Origin: Rossellomorea aquimaris
GTDB lineage: Bacteria > Bacillota > Bacilli > Bacillales > Bacillaceae_B
Direction of reading: 5' to 3'
Assembly (NCBI RefSeq): GCF_008180865.1
Contig: NZ_VTEX01000005.1
Coordinates: 395,713-459,712, forward strand
Length of the DNA stretch: 64,000 nucleotides
Below are positions 46,820 to 57,369 of the stretch, in pieces. The translations under genes were made by a program, and so were the position numbers. The stretch's first letter is position 1. Every line of letters starts with the position of its first letter. Below the pieces are notes generated by a model. That model was not told where the DNA came from. It saw only the letters and a list, made by a program, of their open reading frames with translations, and did no database searches.

Positions 46820-48558
46820 TGATTTTCACCCTCATATTTCTTCATCATTTCCCGGGAAACAAAATTCCACAAATTACGATGATTTGCTACATTTTCTTCA
46901 CGGTTCGTCATCACTTCGATGATTTTCAAGCCATTTCTGAGCTGTGCTTCCGTTACAGCATTGGCAAATTCTTCTTCTGATTCCACTCGGAAATAACCGG
47001 CTTCGTAAAGCTTGGCTGCATGAGAAAAATCCAGATCCATCGGCGTGCCGAACAGCTCTTCAAAGTATTCACCTTCACTAGCTTGAGGAAGATAGGAAAA
47101 GATTCCCCCACCATTATTATTAAGGACTACTATGGTCAGATTCAGCTTATATTTTTTCCCAACGAGAAGGCCGTTTAAATCGTGGAAGAAAGCAAGATCC
47201 CCAATCAAAAGATACATGGAATCCGAGCAAGTGCTCATCCCAAGTGCTGTCGACACCACGCCATCAATTCCGTTCGCTCCCCGATTGGCATAGATACCGA
47301 TTGACCGATCATTACTAAAGAAAAACGTATCGATGTCCCGTATCGGCATGCTGTTGCTGACAAATACATTAGACTTTTCAGGCAGATGTTGAATAAGGTC
47401 ACTTACTGCCATTCCTTCATCCCACGAATGATGACCTTTAAGAAGCAGTTCCTTTGTGGAATGATTCACATTCTTCCAGTGATTGATCCAATCATAAGAA
47501 CCCTCACGGCTTGGCTCAATGATCATGCTTTGACAGAATAAGCCCTCATCACAATAGATGTATTCCGTCCCTTTCGATATGGGATCCTGCCACTCTTCAC
47601 CCGGACTTACGATCCAGTATGGGATTTCTGAAAGACTTTTCAGAAACAACATGAGAGGTTTTGATACAGGCATTGCTCCGAAACGAATCACGATTTCAGG
47701 ATGCAGGCTCTCCTTTACTCCATCAATCTTCAAGAACGTATCATAGGTATCGATAATTTGTGCCTTCGAATGAGAACCGCTCCTCATTTGGGAGAGGGGG
47801 TCCGCTGCGATTGGAAAACCGAATTGCTCACTAAATTCAACGATGTAGTCAATCGAATCACTATTCAGCCCTGGCCCGCAAATAATCAGACCTCTCTCAT
47901 TATTTCGGAGTATCCCTTGAAGCTCTTGAGCGACAGCGGGGGACAGGCTTCTCTCTCCGTGAAGGACCCTTTTTGCTTTAGAATCTGTTGAATAAGAAAC
48001 GTTTTTTAAATCAGGAATTAACGGTTCCCTGAATGGAAAGTTAAAGTGAACGGGTCCTTTCGGTTCTCCCAATGAAAGTCCTATTCCTCTGGATGCTGAA
48101 GACCTTGCATATTTAAGCATGGACGGACTATTTTCCGGCAGTGCCATATCCACTGTCCATTTTACATGTTTTCCATATAGATCCAGCTGATCAATTGCTT
48201 GCGGGGCACCTACCTCCCGCAGCTCATGGGGACGATCAGCCGTCAACACGAGCAATGGCACTTTCGCGTAGCGTGCTTCAATAATCGCCGGATAATAATT
48301 AGCTGCTGCCGTTCCGGATGTACAGAGGATGGCGACCGGCTTTTTCTTTGCTTTCGCAACCCCTAAAGCAAAGAAAGCAGCAGAACGTTCATCTACATTA
48401 ATGTACGTTTTCACTTCAGGATGATGGGTGAATAACAAAGCCAAAGGAGTAGAACGGGAGCCAGGGCTAATGACTACTTCGTCTACTCCATTTCCAACCA
48501 ATTCTTCAATAAATGCCGCTAAATAATGAGTTAACCTCTGCTGATGTTCATCAATCAT
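46816..48558 (-). CDS. menD: SEPHCHC synthase
   Basis: 580 residues. Thiamine-diphosphate enzyme: SPGSRSTPLA at the N-terminus, catalytic Glu in INVDERSAAFFALG, ThDP motif GDLAFFHDLNGL...NNNGGGIF. Joins isochorismate and 2-oxoglutarate. Overlaps menF by 8 bases and menH by 4, indicating coupled translation. Confidence 0.97.
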   Translation of the reverse strand: MIDEHQQRLTHYLAAFIEELVGNGVDEVVISPGSRSTPLALLFTHHPEVKTYINVDERSAAFFALGVAKAKKKPVAILCTSGTAAANYYPAIIEARYAKVPLLVLTADRPHELREVGAPQAIDQLDLYGKHVKWTVDMALPENSPSMLKYARSSASRGIGLSLGEPKGPVHFNFPFREPLIPDLKNVSYSTDSKAKRVLHGERSLSPAVAQELQGILRNNERGLIICGPGLNSDSIDYIVEFSEQFGFPIAADPLSQMRSGSHSKAQIIDTYDTFLKIDGVKESLHPEIVIRFGAMPVSKPLMLFLKSLSEIPYWIVSPGEEWQDPISKGTEYIYCDEGLFCQSMIIEPSREGSYDWINHWKNVNHSTKELLLKGHHSWDEGMAVSDLIQHLPEKSNVFVSNSMPIRDIDTFFFSNDRSIGIYANRGANGIDGVVSTALGMSTCSDSMYLLIGDLAFFHDLNGLLVGKKYKLNLTIVVLNNNGGGIFSYLPQASEGEYFEELFGTPMDLDFSHAAKLYEAGYFRVESEEEFANAVTEAQLRNGLKIIEVMTNREENVANHRNLWNFVSREMMKKYEGENH

Positions 48559-49960
48559 GTACTTTTCCCCCTAATGCTCTCAGCATCGGTCGAAATTTCA
48601 TTTGTGTTTCTTTAAACTCACTTTCAGGTTCGGAGTCTGCCACAATTCCACACCCAGCATATAAATAGGCTTTATCTCCCTGTAGGAGACCCGAACGAAG
48701 GGCAACGGCATACTCCCCATTTCCATAGGCATCGATCCAGCCTACTGGGCCTGCATATAATCCTCGATCCATCTCTTCCTCTTCCCTGATTACGTGCAAT
48801 GCTTTATCCCTTGGAACTCCACCTAATGCAGGAGTCGGGTGTAATTTTCCCACCAATTCCAAAAGGGATGTATGTTTACATGCCTGTCCTGTGACAGGAG
48901 TATATAAATGCTGAATGTCTTTCAGCTTCATCAATTGAGGCGATGATGGAATCGTCAACGACTCACAGTAAGGTGCAAGAGCCTCATGGATGCTTTCAAC
49001 AACAAGCTGATGCTCGTAACGGTTCTTCTCATCTTCGAGGAGCTCCGTTCCCAGTTTCTCGTCGTTTTCCAACGTATCCCCGCGTGCAATCGATCCTGCT
49101 AAACAGGTGGAAAGAACATCATTTCCTGTTTTCTTGACAAGTCGTTCAGGTGTGGCCCCAATAAAACAGCTTTCTTCCCTTTCAAAACTGAAAACAAAGC
49201 TGTCCGGCTGCTGCTTCCACAAATTATCCAATACAAAGTCAGATGACACTTTCGTATCAAACGCCACTTCACATTTTCTGGCAAGCACTACTTTATCCAT
49301 CTCGCCCTGTTTTAAACGATTCACCACATTTTGAACAGAATCCTTCCATTCTTGAGGCTTCATATCCTTATTTTGCAGCCATCGGGGCTGTTCAGGTATA
49401 ATTGGCATCCCCGCGTTTTCAAGAAGCTCTTCTTTAATCCTGAAAAGGTCATGAAATAAACTTTCTTCCGACTCTTCCGGATGACAAATAAAATTCATCG
49501 TTAAATAATTGGTTTTCCCCGGCTTTGTCAGCATAAACAACGGTAATTGAAACGCACCGTTCGAAAATTGCTCCCACTCTTCCCCGATATCATTTAGCGG
49601 ATCAAAGCTAAATCCCCCAAATAACAAAGGACCTGTGCCTGTCCATTCTTCCCCGGTCACAATCACTGACTCTTCAATTAAGCGCTTCCACTCTTTCTCA
49701 ACCGTAAAAAATCGGTCATTTATATTATTTGCAGACATGATATGAGCTGCTCCAAGCCCTACCAGCGAGATGGTATGATCACGGTCCTTCCATAAAAAAC
49801 GCTCTCCGATAAAAGAGCTTCCTCCATAATAAAAAGAAAGAGGATCCACTGCATCTACTTCCTCCACTATGCTGAGAAGGACGGGGTGATGTATTTGTTT
49901 AGCCTTCATTTTGGCTGTATCATATGCTTTTTCAATTTTGGTTTTATGAATGGTAACCAA
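48551..49960 (-). CDS. menF: Isochorismate synthase MenF
   Basis: About 469 residues. The TTG at 49960 follows GGGGG by seven bases; the ATG at 49984 lies upstream of that site. Chorismate-binding enzyme: VVLARKCEVAF, SFVFSFEREESCFIGATPERLV, CLAGSIARG, HPTPALGGVPRDKAL and YAGPVGWIDAYGNGEYAVALRSG. First step from chorismate to menaquinone. First gene of menFDHBEC, divergent from menA. Confidence 0.96.
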   Translation of the reverse strand: MVTIHKTKIEKAYDTAKMKAKQIHHPVLLSIVEEVDAVDPLSFYYGGSSFIGERFLWKDRDHTISLVGLGAAHIMSANNINDRFFTVEKEWKRLIEESVIVTGEEWTGTGPLLFGGFSFDPLNDIGEEWEQFSNGAFQLPLFMLTKPGKTNYLTMNFICHPEESEESLFHDLFRIKEELLENAGMPIIPEQPRWLQNKDMKPQEWKDSVQNVVNRLKQGEMDKVVLARKCEVAFDTKVSSDFVLDNLWKQQPDSFVFSFEREESCFIGATPERLVKKTGNDVLSTCLAGSIARGDTLENDEKLGTELLEDEKNRYEHQLVVESIHEALAPYCESLTIPSSPQLMKLKDIQHLYTPVTGQACKHTSLLELVGKLHPTPALGGVPRDKALHVIREEEEMDRGLYAGPVGWIDAYGNGEYAVALRSGLLQGDKAYLYAGCGIVADSEPESEFKETQMKFRPMLRALGGKVHD

Positions 49961-50257
49961 TTGAATTCCCCCAAACAAAATCACGTACGATATTCAAACT
50001 TATTATAAGATACACCTGTCTTAAAGGTGTGTCAACGAAGTTTAAGACATGACACAATTTTTATTCTTATTATATAATAAACCCTTTTTCCCCTTTTGAG
50101 AAACCAAAAGCGTTGTAAAAGTGCTCAATTATTGGAAAATAGCACCTTCGCGGATTTTAAGAAAATGATTGACAGTCCTCTTCCCTTTACCTACACTTTA
50201 ATCTGTAAAGGAATTGTAATGTTTTCTGAAAATTCCTTATTGCGTAAGGGAGAGAGT

Positions 50258-51184
50258 ATGATGGAACAACAAGCATCCAATGTTTTGGAATCAGATAAAG
50301 GGTGGAAAATCTGGTGGCAGCTTACAAGGCCACACACACTAACAGCAGCATTTGTACCTGTTTTACTAGGCACTGTTCTTGCACTTCAATTTACTACAGT
50401 AAACATACCATTATTTGCAGCCATGCTTATTGCATGCTTGCTTATCCAGGCTGCTACCAATATGTTCAACGAGTATTATGACTATAAGCGAGGCCTGGAT
50501 ACAGAGCATTCTGTAGGTATCGGAGGAGCAATTGTCCGGAACGGGGTCAAACCCTCCACGGTCATAAACCTCGCCTTTTCACTGTACGGAATTGCCCTTT
50601 TATTAGGAATTTATATTTGTCTTTATAGCACATGGTGGCTGGCACTCATAGGTATAGTGTGCATGGCAGCGGGGTACTTTTATACTGGAGGGCCTATGCC
50701 AATTGCTTACACACCTTTTGGAGAAATCGTCGCAGGGTTCTTTATGGGACTAGTGATCATTCTCATATCGTTTTACATTCAAACTGGATATATCAATGGT
50801 GACAGCATCCTATTGTCTGTTCCCGTATCCATTTTAGTCGGCGCAATTCTATTAGCGAATAACATCCGCGACCTGGACGGTGATAAAGAAAACGGCCGTA
50901 AAACCATCGCCATTCTTCTAGGAAGAAAAGGAGCCATCGTCCTGTTGGGCGGCATGTTTGTTGTATCCTATGGCTGGATAATCGGGCTTGTCCTTGCCGG
51001 CGTTTCATCTCCTTGGCTGTTCGTTGCCTTTCTTAGTATCCCGAAAGCCGTCAAGGCCACGACAGGATTCATCGGAAAATCACAGCCAATCGAAATGATG
51101 CCAGCCATGAAAGCCACCGCACAAACGAATACCATCTTTGGATTCCTGCTATCCATTGGACTATTACTTGCATACATGCTTTAA
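50258..51184 (+). CDS. menA: 1,4-Dihydroxy-2-naphthoate prenyltransferase
   Basis: About 308 residues from the ATG at 50258 after AAGGGAGAG; the longer open frame to 50096 is the leader. UbiA family with nine or so membrane helices: first Asp-rich motif NMFNEYYDYKRGLD and second NNIRDLDGDKENGRKT. Attaches the isoprenoid tail to DHNA. Divergent from the men operon so the two share a regulatory region of about 300 bases. Confidence 0.95.
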   Translation: MMEQQASNVLESDKGWKIWWQLTRPHTLTAAFVPVLLGTVLALQFTTVNIPLFAAMLIACLLIQAATNMFNEYYDYKRGLDTEHSVGIGGAIVRNGVKPSTVINLAFSLYGIALLLGIYICLYSTWWLALIGIVCMAAGYFYTGGPMPIAYTPFGEIVAGFFMGLVIILISFYIQTGYINGDSILLSVPVSILVGAILLANNIRDLDGDKENGRKTIAILLGRKGAIVLLGGMFVVSYGWIIGLVLAGVSSPWLFVAFLSIPKAVKATTGFIGKSQPIEMMPAMKATAQTNTIFGFLLSIGLLLAYML

Positions 51185-51188
51185 AAAA

Positions 51189-51226
51189 CGTGAGTCGCCC
51201 CTTCATTTAGGGTTCGACTCTTTTTT
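51189..51226 (+). terminator. menA terminator
   Basis: GAGTCG-CC / GG-CGACTC hairpin followed by T6. Confidence 0.75.
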
Positions 51227-51560
51227 ATATGCTCTTTTTACAATGATTGTTATATTCCTGAATGTACTAAATCTTCTAAAAACAGTAACGGTTTGATAGT
51301 TGATTGTGTGCCAGAACTATAAGAAAAATACTTCCATCACTAAAAATTGACCATTATACACATTGAAAAATGTATTTTTTTAAATATATGGTAATTTCAA
51401 TAATTAAAGTTGGACTTATGCATAGAAAGTTGATTGGAGCGGAAGATGCTCGACTCCTGCGGGAATAGCGGGAATGTTGAGACACCGCAGGGCAAAGCCC
51501 GAGGAGGCTCAACTCACGCCCGCGGAAAGCGAGCATCTGGAGCGGAAATCAACTACCGCT
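51227..51560. repeat. Dispersed repeat, part B with left flank, copy 3
   Basis: 51427-51555 runs from GAAAGTTGATTGGAGCGG to GGAGCGGAAATCAACT, like part B in copies 1 and 2. Upstream, GCTCTTTTTACAATGATTGTT (51231-51251) resembles the left end of copy 2. Part A is absent. No gene in this interval. Confidence 0.8.
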
Positions 51561-51672
51561 CGCTAATTGAAAAAGCAACATAAAACAACCTTTTATGTTT
51601 TAACAACCCCACTTTCGGATAAAGTATGGTTAGTACATTATTTAAGCGAACATAATGAAGGATGTGAAGAAA

Positions 51673-52425
51673 TTGCTAACAGACAGCCAAAAACAGACAC
51701 TAAAACAAGAATTGGTTCAACAGGAAAAACAGTTACAAGAACATTTACATCAGGATTTAGATAATCTTCACCATACAAATGAACGTGATAACTCAGGTGA
51801 ACTCTCCCTTTACGATAATCATCCTGCCGACATGGGAACAGAGTTATATGAACGGGAGAAGGATTTCGCCATAGATGATCACGCCAAACTGGAACTAAAT
51901 AAAATTCACAATGCCCTGCAGGCGATCGAACAAGGAACATATGGACAATGTAAAGAATGCGGTCAGGAAATTCCTTATGAGCGTTTGGAAGTCATTCCGA
52001 CCACGCTCTATTGTAAAGACCATTCACCGGAACAATCGACACCCCAGGATAGACCAGTAGAAGAAGATGTGCTGCAGCCGCCTGTTGATAATGAATTCAG
52101 GCACGAAACAGACGGAAATGTCCGGGATGACAATGATAGCTTTCAGGAAGTAGGCCGCTTCGGCACATCCGAAACTCCTTCTGACTTCGAAGGGGATTAT
52201 GAAGACTATTCTGAATTGTATCAGGATGAAGACACATCAGAAGGATTTACAGAGGATTTCGAGTCCTTTGTCGGAACCGACATGGAAGGCTCCAACCGCA
52301 AGGCATATCCTTCGAAAACCCATGAAGAATATGAGGATATGCTGGATGAAAACAATATGGAATCCACATTAGGTGACATTCCGTATAAAGATGGCGATGG
52401 TTATATTTCTGATAAGAAGAAATAA
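51673..52425 (+). CDS. yteA: YteA-like protein with DksA/TraR zinc finger
   Basis: About 250 residues. The TTG at 51673 gives MLTDSQKQTLKQEL, as in YteA, with AAGGATG upstream; ATG at 51655 is the alternative. An N-terminal coiled coil is followed by the C4 zinc finger CKECGQEIPYERLEVIPTTLYC at about residues 93-114, then a long acidic tail. B. subtilis yteA is next to menA and is sporulation-associated. It probably acts on RNA polymerase, but this is inferred from the family. Confidence 0.9.
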   Translation: MLTDSQKQTLKQELVQQEKQLQEHLHQDLDNLHHTNERDNSGELSLYDNHPADMGTELYEREKDFAIDDHAKLELNKIHNALQAIEQGTYGQCKECGQEIPYERLEVIPTTLYCKDHSPEQSTPQDRPVEEDVLQPPVDNEFRHETDGNVRDDNDSFQEVGRFGTSETPSDFEGDYEDYSELYQDEDTSEGFTEDFESFVGTDMEGSNRKAYPSKTHEEYEDMLDENNMESTLGDIPYKDGDGYISDKKK

Positions 52426-52429
52426 TTTT

Positions 52430-52463
52430 AAAAAGCTTGGGGAAAATTTTCCCCAAGCTTTTT
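52430..52463. terminator. Bidirectional palindromic terminator yteA/glgP
   Basis: AAAAGCTTGGGGAAAA / TTTTCCCCAAGCTTTT, a perfect palindrome between convergent genes. Confidence 0.9.
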
Positions 52464-52464
52464 T

Positions 52465-54870
52465 CTACTTTATTAAACTCCCTTGTGCAATGCCCCAGAT
52501 GTCCTTCGCATACTGCTCAATCGTCCGGTCACTCGAGAAATAGCCGGAGTTAGCAATGTTCTGCAAGCACATTCTTGACCAATGCTCTTTATTTTCATAC
52601 GCTTTTCCTGCTTGTTCTTGAGCCCTGACATAAGAGTCGAAATCCCTCAGGACAAAGAATTGATCGTTCTCCGTCAATAAGGAGTCATAAATGGTTTCAA
52701 AATGGTCACCAGCATCAGGAAGTGTATCGTCAACCAATTGATTCAACACCCTCTTGATGCGGGTATCATAGTGAAAATACTCCATTGCATAATATCCACC
52801 GTGATGCTGATATTTCATCACTTCATCAGCTGTTAAACCAAATATAAAGATATTCTCTTTGCCTACTTGCTCAAGAATCTCAATATTTGCCCCGTCCAAT
52901 GTCCCAATGGTCATGGCTCCGTTCATCATGAACTTCATATTTCCTGTACCGGAGGCTTCTTTGCTTGCAGTTGAAATCTGTTCAGACAAATCAGCTGCGG
53001 GAATGATTTCTTCAGCTAATGATACCCGGTAATTTTCCAGGAATACGACTTTAATCCGACCTTTTACAAGCGGGTGGTCATTCACCAGATCCGCTACAGA
53101 GTGAATCAACTTAATGATTTTCTTCGCATAGTAGTAACCCGGGGATGCTTTTGCTCCAAAAATGAACGTTCGCGGATGAAAATCAAAGCTTGGATCTTCC
53201 ACACAACGATTATAAAGGTGAAGAATGTGTAAAACATTCATGAGCTGTCGTTTATACGCATGTAGCCGCTTCACTTGAATGTCAAATATCGAAGTAGGAT
53301 CCACGACGATTCCATTACTTTCAAATATTCGATCTGCAAGCTTCCGTTTATTTTCCTGTTTTACATCATACAGGTCCTTAAGAAACGCCGTATCGTGATG
53401 ATACTCTTTCAAGTCCGCTAACTTACCTGGATCTTTAATCCACCCATCCCCGATGGAAGACGATATCAGATTCGACAGAGAAGGGTTGCTATTCAATAGC
53501 CATCTTCTATGTGTAATTCCATTTGTTTTACTATTAAATTTATCAGGATAATATTGATAGAATAAGTTCATTTCTCTTAGCTTTAAGATTTCAGTATGAA
53601 TCTTTGCCACTCCATTCACACTAAAGCTTCCTACAATCGCCAGGTGAGCCATTTTCACTTCATCATGGGAGATGATCGCCATATCCTCTATCCGCTTCCA
53701 TTCACCGGGATACTCCTTCCACAACTCCTGACAGAATCGCTCGTTGATCTCATTCACGATCATGTGAATGCGGGGGAGCAGGGGTTGGAAAATACGGATC
53801 GGCCATCTTTCCAATGCTTCTGATAGAGTCGTATGATTCGTATAGGCAAATGTATTCGTCGTGATTTTCCACGCTTCTTCCCATTCAAAGGAATATTCAT
53901 CAAGAAGGACCCTCATCAGTTCTGGTATCGCGAGGACAGGATGAGTATCATTGATATGGATTGAAATGTTTTCATGAAGCTCCTTCATATCCCCGTTACG
54001 ATACAGGTAGGAATCAAGAATAGAACGGATGCTTGCTGATACCAGGAAGTATTGCTGTTTCAAGCGCAGGATTTTCCCTTCCTCATGAGTATCGTCAGGA
54101 TAAAGAAATTCGGTGATCGCTTCAGTATCACGCTTGTATTTCATCATATCTTTACCGGCTTTATAGGCAGCAGGTTCAGCACTCCATAATCGCAGAGTAT
54201 TGACCGTCGACGTTTCATATCCCACAACAGGCATATCATAAGGAACGGCGGCTACTACTTCTGCATCCACATGGCGAAACTTCAATACATCATTTTCTGT
54301 ATAGGACTCCACCTTCCCCCAGAAAGGTACTTCGACGGTAAGATCTGACTTTCGAACTTCCCATACATGTCCATGACGCAGCCACTGCTCAGGAAGCTCC
54401 ATCTGAAAACCGTTGACAATCTTTTGTTCAAATAATCCATGCTTGTAACGGATCCCATATCCATGTCCCGGTAAGTTAAGGGAAGCCAATGAGTCCAGGA
54501 AACATGCAGCCAAGCGACCCAGACCACCGTTTCCGAGTCCTGCATCGTGCTCCACCTCTTCCATTTCAGCAAGGTCAATTCCTAAATCCTTTAATCCCTT
54601 ATCCACAATATCGTAGATTCCTAAGTTCATCAGGTTCTGGCGAAGCAGGCGTCCCAAGAGAAATTCAATCGATAAGTAATACACCTGCTTTTGTTTACTG
54701 AACCGGTACTGCTCATTCGTATGAATCCAGTTCATCGAGATGTATTCCCGTATAAGATGACCTAATGTAAAAAACTGATCCTGACTGGTGGATTCAGGAA
54801 ACGTCTTTCCATACATCATTTCAAGCTTCTTCAGAAACATTTCTTTAAATTCAATTGGATCAGAAAACAT
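52465..54870 (-). CDS. glgP: Glycogen phosphorylase
   Basis: About 801 residues. ATG at 54870 follows AAGGAGTGAAAGCC. GT35 phosphorylase: GNGGLGRLAACFLDSLA, the C-terminal PLP lysine in EASGTGNMKFMMNG and QVKRLHAYKRQ. Releases glucose 1-phosphate from glycogen. Last gene of the glg operon; its start overlaps glgA by 11 bases. Confidence 0.97.
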   Translation of the reverse strand: MFSDPIEFKEMFLKKLEMMYGKTFPESTSQDQFFTLGHLIREYISMNWIHTNEQYRFSKQKQVYYLSIEFLLGRLLRQNLMNLGIYDIVDKGLKDLGIDLAEMEEVEHDAGLGNGGLGRLAACFLDSLASLNLPGHGYGIRYKHGLFEQKIVNGFQMELPEQWLRHGHVWEVRKSDLTVEVPFWGKVESYTENDVLKFRHVDAEVVAAVPYDMPVVGYETSTVNTLRLWSAEPAAYKAGKDMMKYKRDTEAITEFLYPDDTHEEGKILRLKQQYFLVSASIRSILDSYLYRNGDMKELHENISIHINDTHPVLAIPELMRVLLDEYSFEWEEAWKITTNTFAYTNHTTLSEALERWPIRIFQPLLPRIHMIVNEINERFCQELWKEYPGEWKRIEDMAIISHDEVKMAHLAIVGSFSVNGVAKIHTEILKLREMNLFYQYYPDKFNSKTNGITHRRWLLNSNPSLSNLISSSIGDGWIKDPGKLADLKEYHHDTAFLKDLYDVKQENKRKLADRIFESNGIVVDPTSIFDIQVKRLHAYKRQLMNVLHILHLYNRCVEDPSFDFHPRTFIFGAKASPGYYYAKKIIKLIHSVADLVNDHPLVKGRIKVVFLENYRVSLAEEIIPAADLSEQISTASKEASGTGNMKFMMNGAMTIGTLDGANIEILEQVGKENIFIFGLTADEVMKYQHHGGYYAMEYFHYDTRIKRVLNQLVDDTLPDAGDHFETIYDSLLTENDQFFVLRDFDSYVRAQEQAGKAYENKEHWSRMCLQNIANSGYFSSDRTIEQYAKDIWGIAQGSLIK

Positions 54871-56305
54871 GGCTTTCACTCCTTGATACCAGGTCAGCAT
54901 ATAGTTGATTATACTTAAAGGCCGATTGGGCCCAACTATAATCTTTATTCATTGCAGTTCGTACAATATGATTCCATGTTTCCGGATCTTCGTAGAAATA
55001 CGATAGAGCTCTTCGATACGTGTAGAGCATATCGTGAGCATTAAAGTTCTTAAACGAAAAACCGTTCCCTGTCTTCGTTTCTTCATTATAGGATTCAACC
55101 GTATCGTTCAATCCGCCAGTCTCCCGGACAAGCGGAAGGGCTCCATATCTCATGGCAATCAATTGACCCAGTCCGCACGGCTCGAACTTAGAAGGCATCA
55201 GGAATATATCACTGGCAGAATAGATCTGTTTTGCCAGTTCCTCATTAAATCCGATTTGCACCCTGACCTTATCCGGATACGTCCATTCCATCTCCCTGAA
55301 GAACTGTTCAAACTCCCAATCCCCTGTTCCCAACAGGACAAACTGAACATTTTCCTGAATCATTTCATGAAAGACGCCCCTGACCAGTTCAAGCCCCTTT
55401 TGGTTCGTTAACCTTGAAATGATGGATACAAGGGGGATTCCTTCGTCCTCTTCCAGTCCAAGACTTTTTTGCAGATGGCGCTTTGCCTGCTTCTTTCCAT
55501 GAAGATTGCCGCTGAAATAAGGAAACTCCCCCTCATCAGGATTGTACACTTCATCGTCGATTCCATTGAGGATTCCCAACAATTGGTTATACCGTTGACC
55601 AAGGATATTATGAAGCTTTTCTCCATAGTATGGCGTGAGGATTTCCTCTTTATATGTAGGACTCACAGTTGTGACAAAATCCGATGAAATGAGCGCCCCT
55701 TTCATGAAATTGATGTTTCCATAAAACTCGAGGTATTCATGGTGAAAATACCTCTCGGAGATGCCTAACAGGTCAGTCATCACCTGTTTAGGGTAAATCC
55801 CTTGAAATTGCAGATTATGAATGGTGAACACGCTGCGGATAAATGAATAGCCCGGTCTCTCCTGATACTCGCTTCTCAACAAGAACGGAACCATGCCAGT
55901 GTGCCAGTCATGACAATGAATCACATCCGGATAAAAATCAAGAACAGCGATACTTTCCAAGACAGCTCTTGTAAAATACGCGAATCGCTCCCCATCATCA
56001 AAATATCCGTACAGACGATCCCGATTAAAATAGTATTCATTGTCGATAAAATAATACGTTACTCCACTTTCGGTGTACTCTTCAATCCCACAATACTGAT
56101 TTCGCCAGCCGACTGACACGAAAAACTCTTTCTTTCGTTTCATTTTCGAACGAAACTCATGGGGGATTCCACCGTATTTAGGCAGAATCACCCTGACATC
56201 CGTCCCTAAACTTCTTAACTCCTTAGGCAGGGCGCCTGCAACGTCCGCTAAGCCTCCAGATTTAATAAAAGGGACACACTCGGATACTACAAATAACACT
56301 TTCAC
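54860..56305 (-). CDS. glgA: Glycogen synthase
   Basis: 481 residues. GT5 fold with the ADP-glucose motif KSGGLADVAGALPKEL at residues 15-30, HCHDWHTG and the C-terminal MPSKFEPCGLGQL. Adds glucose from ADP-glucose to the growing chain. ATG overlaps the glgD stop by four bases. Confidence 0.97.
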   Translation of the reverse strand: MKVLFVVSECVPFIKSGGLADVAGALPKELRSLGTDVRVILPKYGGIPHEFRSKMKRKKEFFVSVGWRNQYCGIEEYTESGVTYYFIDNEYYFNRDRLYGYFDDGERFAYFTRAVLESIAVLDFYPDVIHCHDWHTGMVPFLLRSEYQERPGYSFIRSVFTIHNLQFQGIYPKQVMTDLLGISERYFHHEYLEFYGNINFMKGALISSDFVTTVSPTYKEEILTPYYGEKLHNILGQRYNQLLGILNGIDDEVYNPDEGEFPYFSGNLHGKKQAKRHLQKSLGLEEDEGIPLVSIISRLTNQKGLELVRGVFHEMIQENVQFVLLGTGDWEFEQFFREMEWTYPDKVRVQIGFNEELAKQIYSASDIFLMPSKFEPCGLGQLIAMRYGALPLVRETGGLNDTVESYNEETKTGNGFSFKNFNAHDMLYTYRRALSYFYEDPETWNHIVRTAMNKDYSWAQSAFKYNQLYADLVSRSESHVF

Positions 56306-57330
56306 GAATTCATCAGCGCTCCTTGAATCATCCCTTTGCGAATGACTATTGGGTTGTTTGGATCTCCGATAAGCTTTACGCCATCCTCGATTTTCACATC
56401 TTTATCTAAGATCACATTCTCTAGTACACAGTTATCTCCAATTTGGCTCTTCTGCATAATGATGCTGCCCGAAATCGTTGTATTTTTTCCAACCTTCACC
56501 GCTCTGAACATCGTAGAATTCTTCACTTGGCCTTCGATGAAGCATCCATTGGCGATGATGCTATTTTTCACACTTGCAGCCGATGTGTAGCGTGTTGGCG
56601 GCTCATCCTTCACCTTTGTATAGATTGGCATATCTTTCTTGAACAGCTCTTTCCAATATGATAAGTTCATTAGCTTCATGCTGGCATCATAGTATTCTTC
56701 AATGCAATCAATCGTTTGAACAAATCCATCATGCTCATAGCCGCACACCTTAAAGCCGCTATCCATGTCCTCTACGACATCCTGCATACATGTATAGCCT
56801 GTTTCACGTCGCTTCTGGATCAAGTCAATGAGTGTACTTGTTTTCACCAGGTACATGTCTAAAGAGTTTCCGTTATGACGCATTTCCGTTATATCACAGC
56901 CGATTCGTATATGGCGTTCAAGGACCGGTTGGTAGTCAATATTACATAACGTAAAGCAATTGCTGATCAATGCGTATTCCTGTGTGCTTCGATTAAAATA
57001 GTCCAGGTGATGGGCGAAGTGATTAAATGACCCCACACCCTCTTCACTTGCTTCCAAGCCTGGTGCAGGGAAGAAAAACAACCCATCACGCTTCCGGTTC
57101 AGATCCCAGTTCTTCCCCGATCCAAGATGGTCCATAAGGGAACGGTATTGAAACTTAGGGAAAATCGCAACGGAACCAATATCTGAATTCACCATATTGG
57201 AGAGCACAAAGTCGATCAGGCGGTATCTGCCCGCAATCGGAAGGGCTGCTAATGAACGATGTAACAGTAAATCCTCCAACGAATCATAGTAACTAGTAGC
57301 ATCAATAACGCCAAGCATAGTATTTTTCAA
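56302..57330 (-). CDS. glgD: GlgD, ADP-glucose pyrophosphorylase regulatory subunit
   Basis: 342 residues. Nucleotidyltransferase-like domain lacking the catalytic GGxGxRL loop that GlgC has (here LGVIDATSYYDSLEDLL), followed by a left-handed beta-helix. In Bacillus it combines with GlgC to raise activity. Gap of 39 bases to glgC; overlaps glgA. Confidence 0.95.
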   Translation of the reverse strand: MKNTMLGVIDATSYYDSLEDLLLHRSLAALPIAGRYRLIDFVLSNMVNSDIGSVAIFPKFQYRSLMDHLGSGKNWDLNRKRDGLFFFPAPGLEASEEGVGSFNHFAHHLDYFNRSTQEYALISNCFTLCNIDYQPVLERHIRIGCDITEMRHNGNSLDMYLVKTSTLIDLIQKRRETGYTCMQDVVEDMDSGFKVCGYEHDGFVQTIDCIEEYYDASMKLMNLSYWKELFKKDMPIYTKVKDEPPTRYTSAASVKNSIIANGCFIEGQVKNSTMFRAVKVGKNTTISGSIIMQKSQIGDNCVLENVILDKDVKIEDGVKLIGDPNNPIVIRKGMIQGALMNS

Positions 57331-57369
57331 AACACTTCCTCCTCTTATGTTGTTATGTGGTCTTCAACC

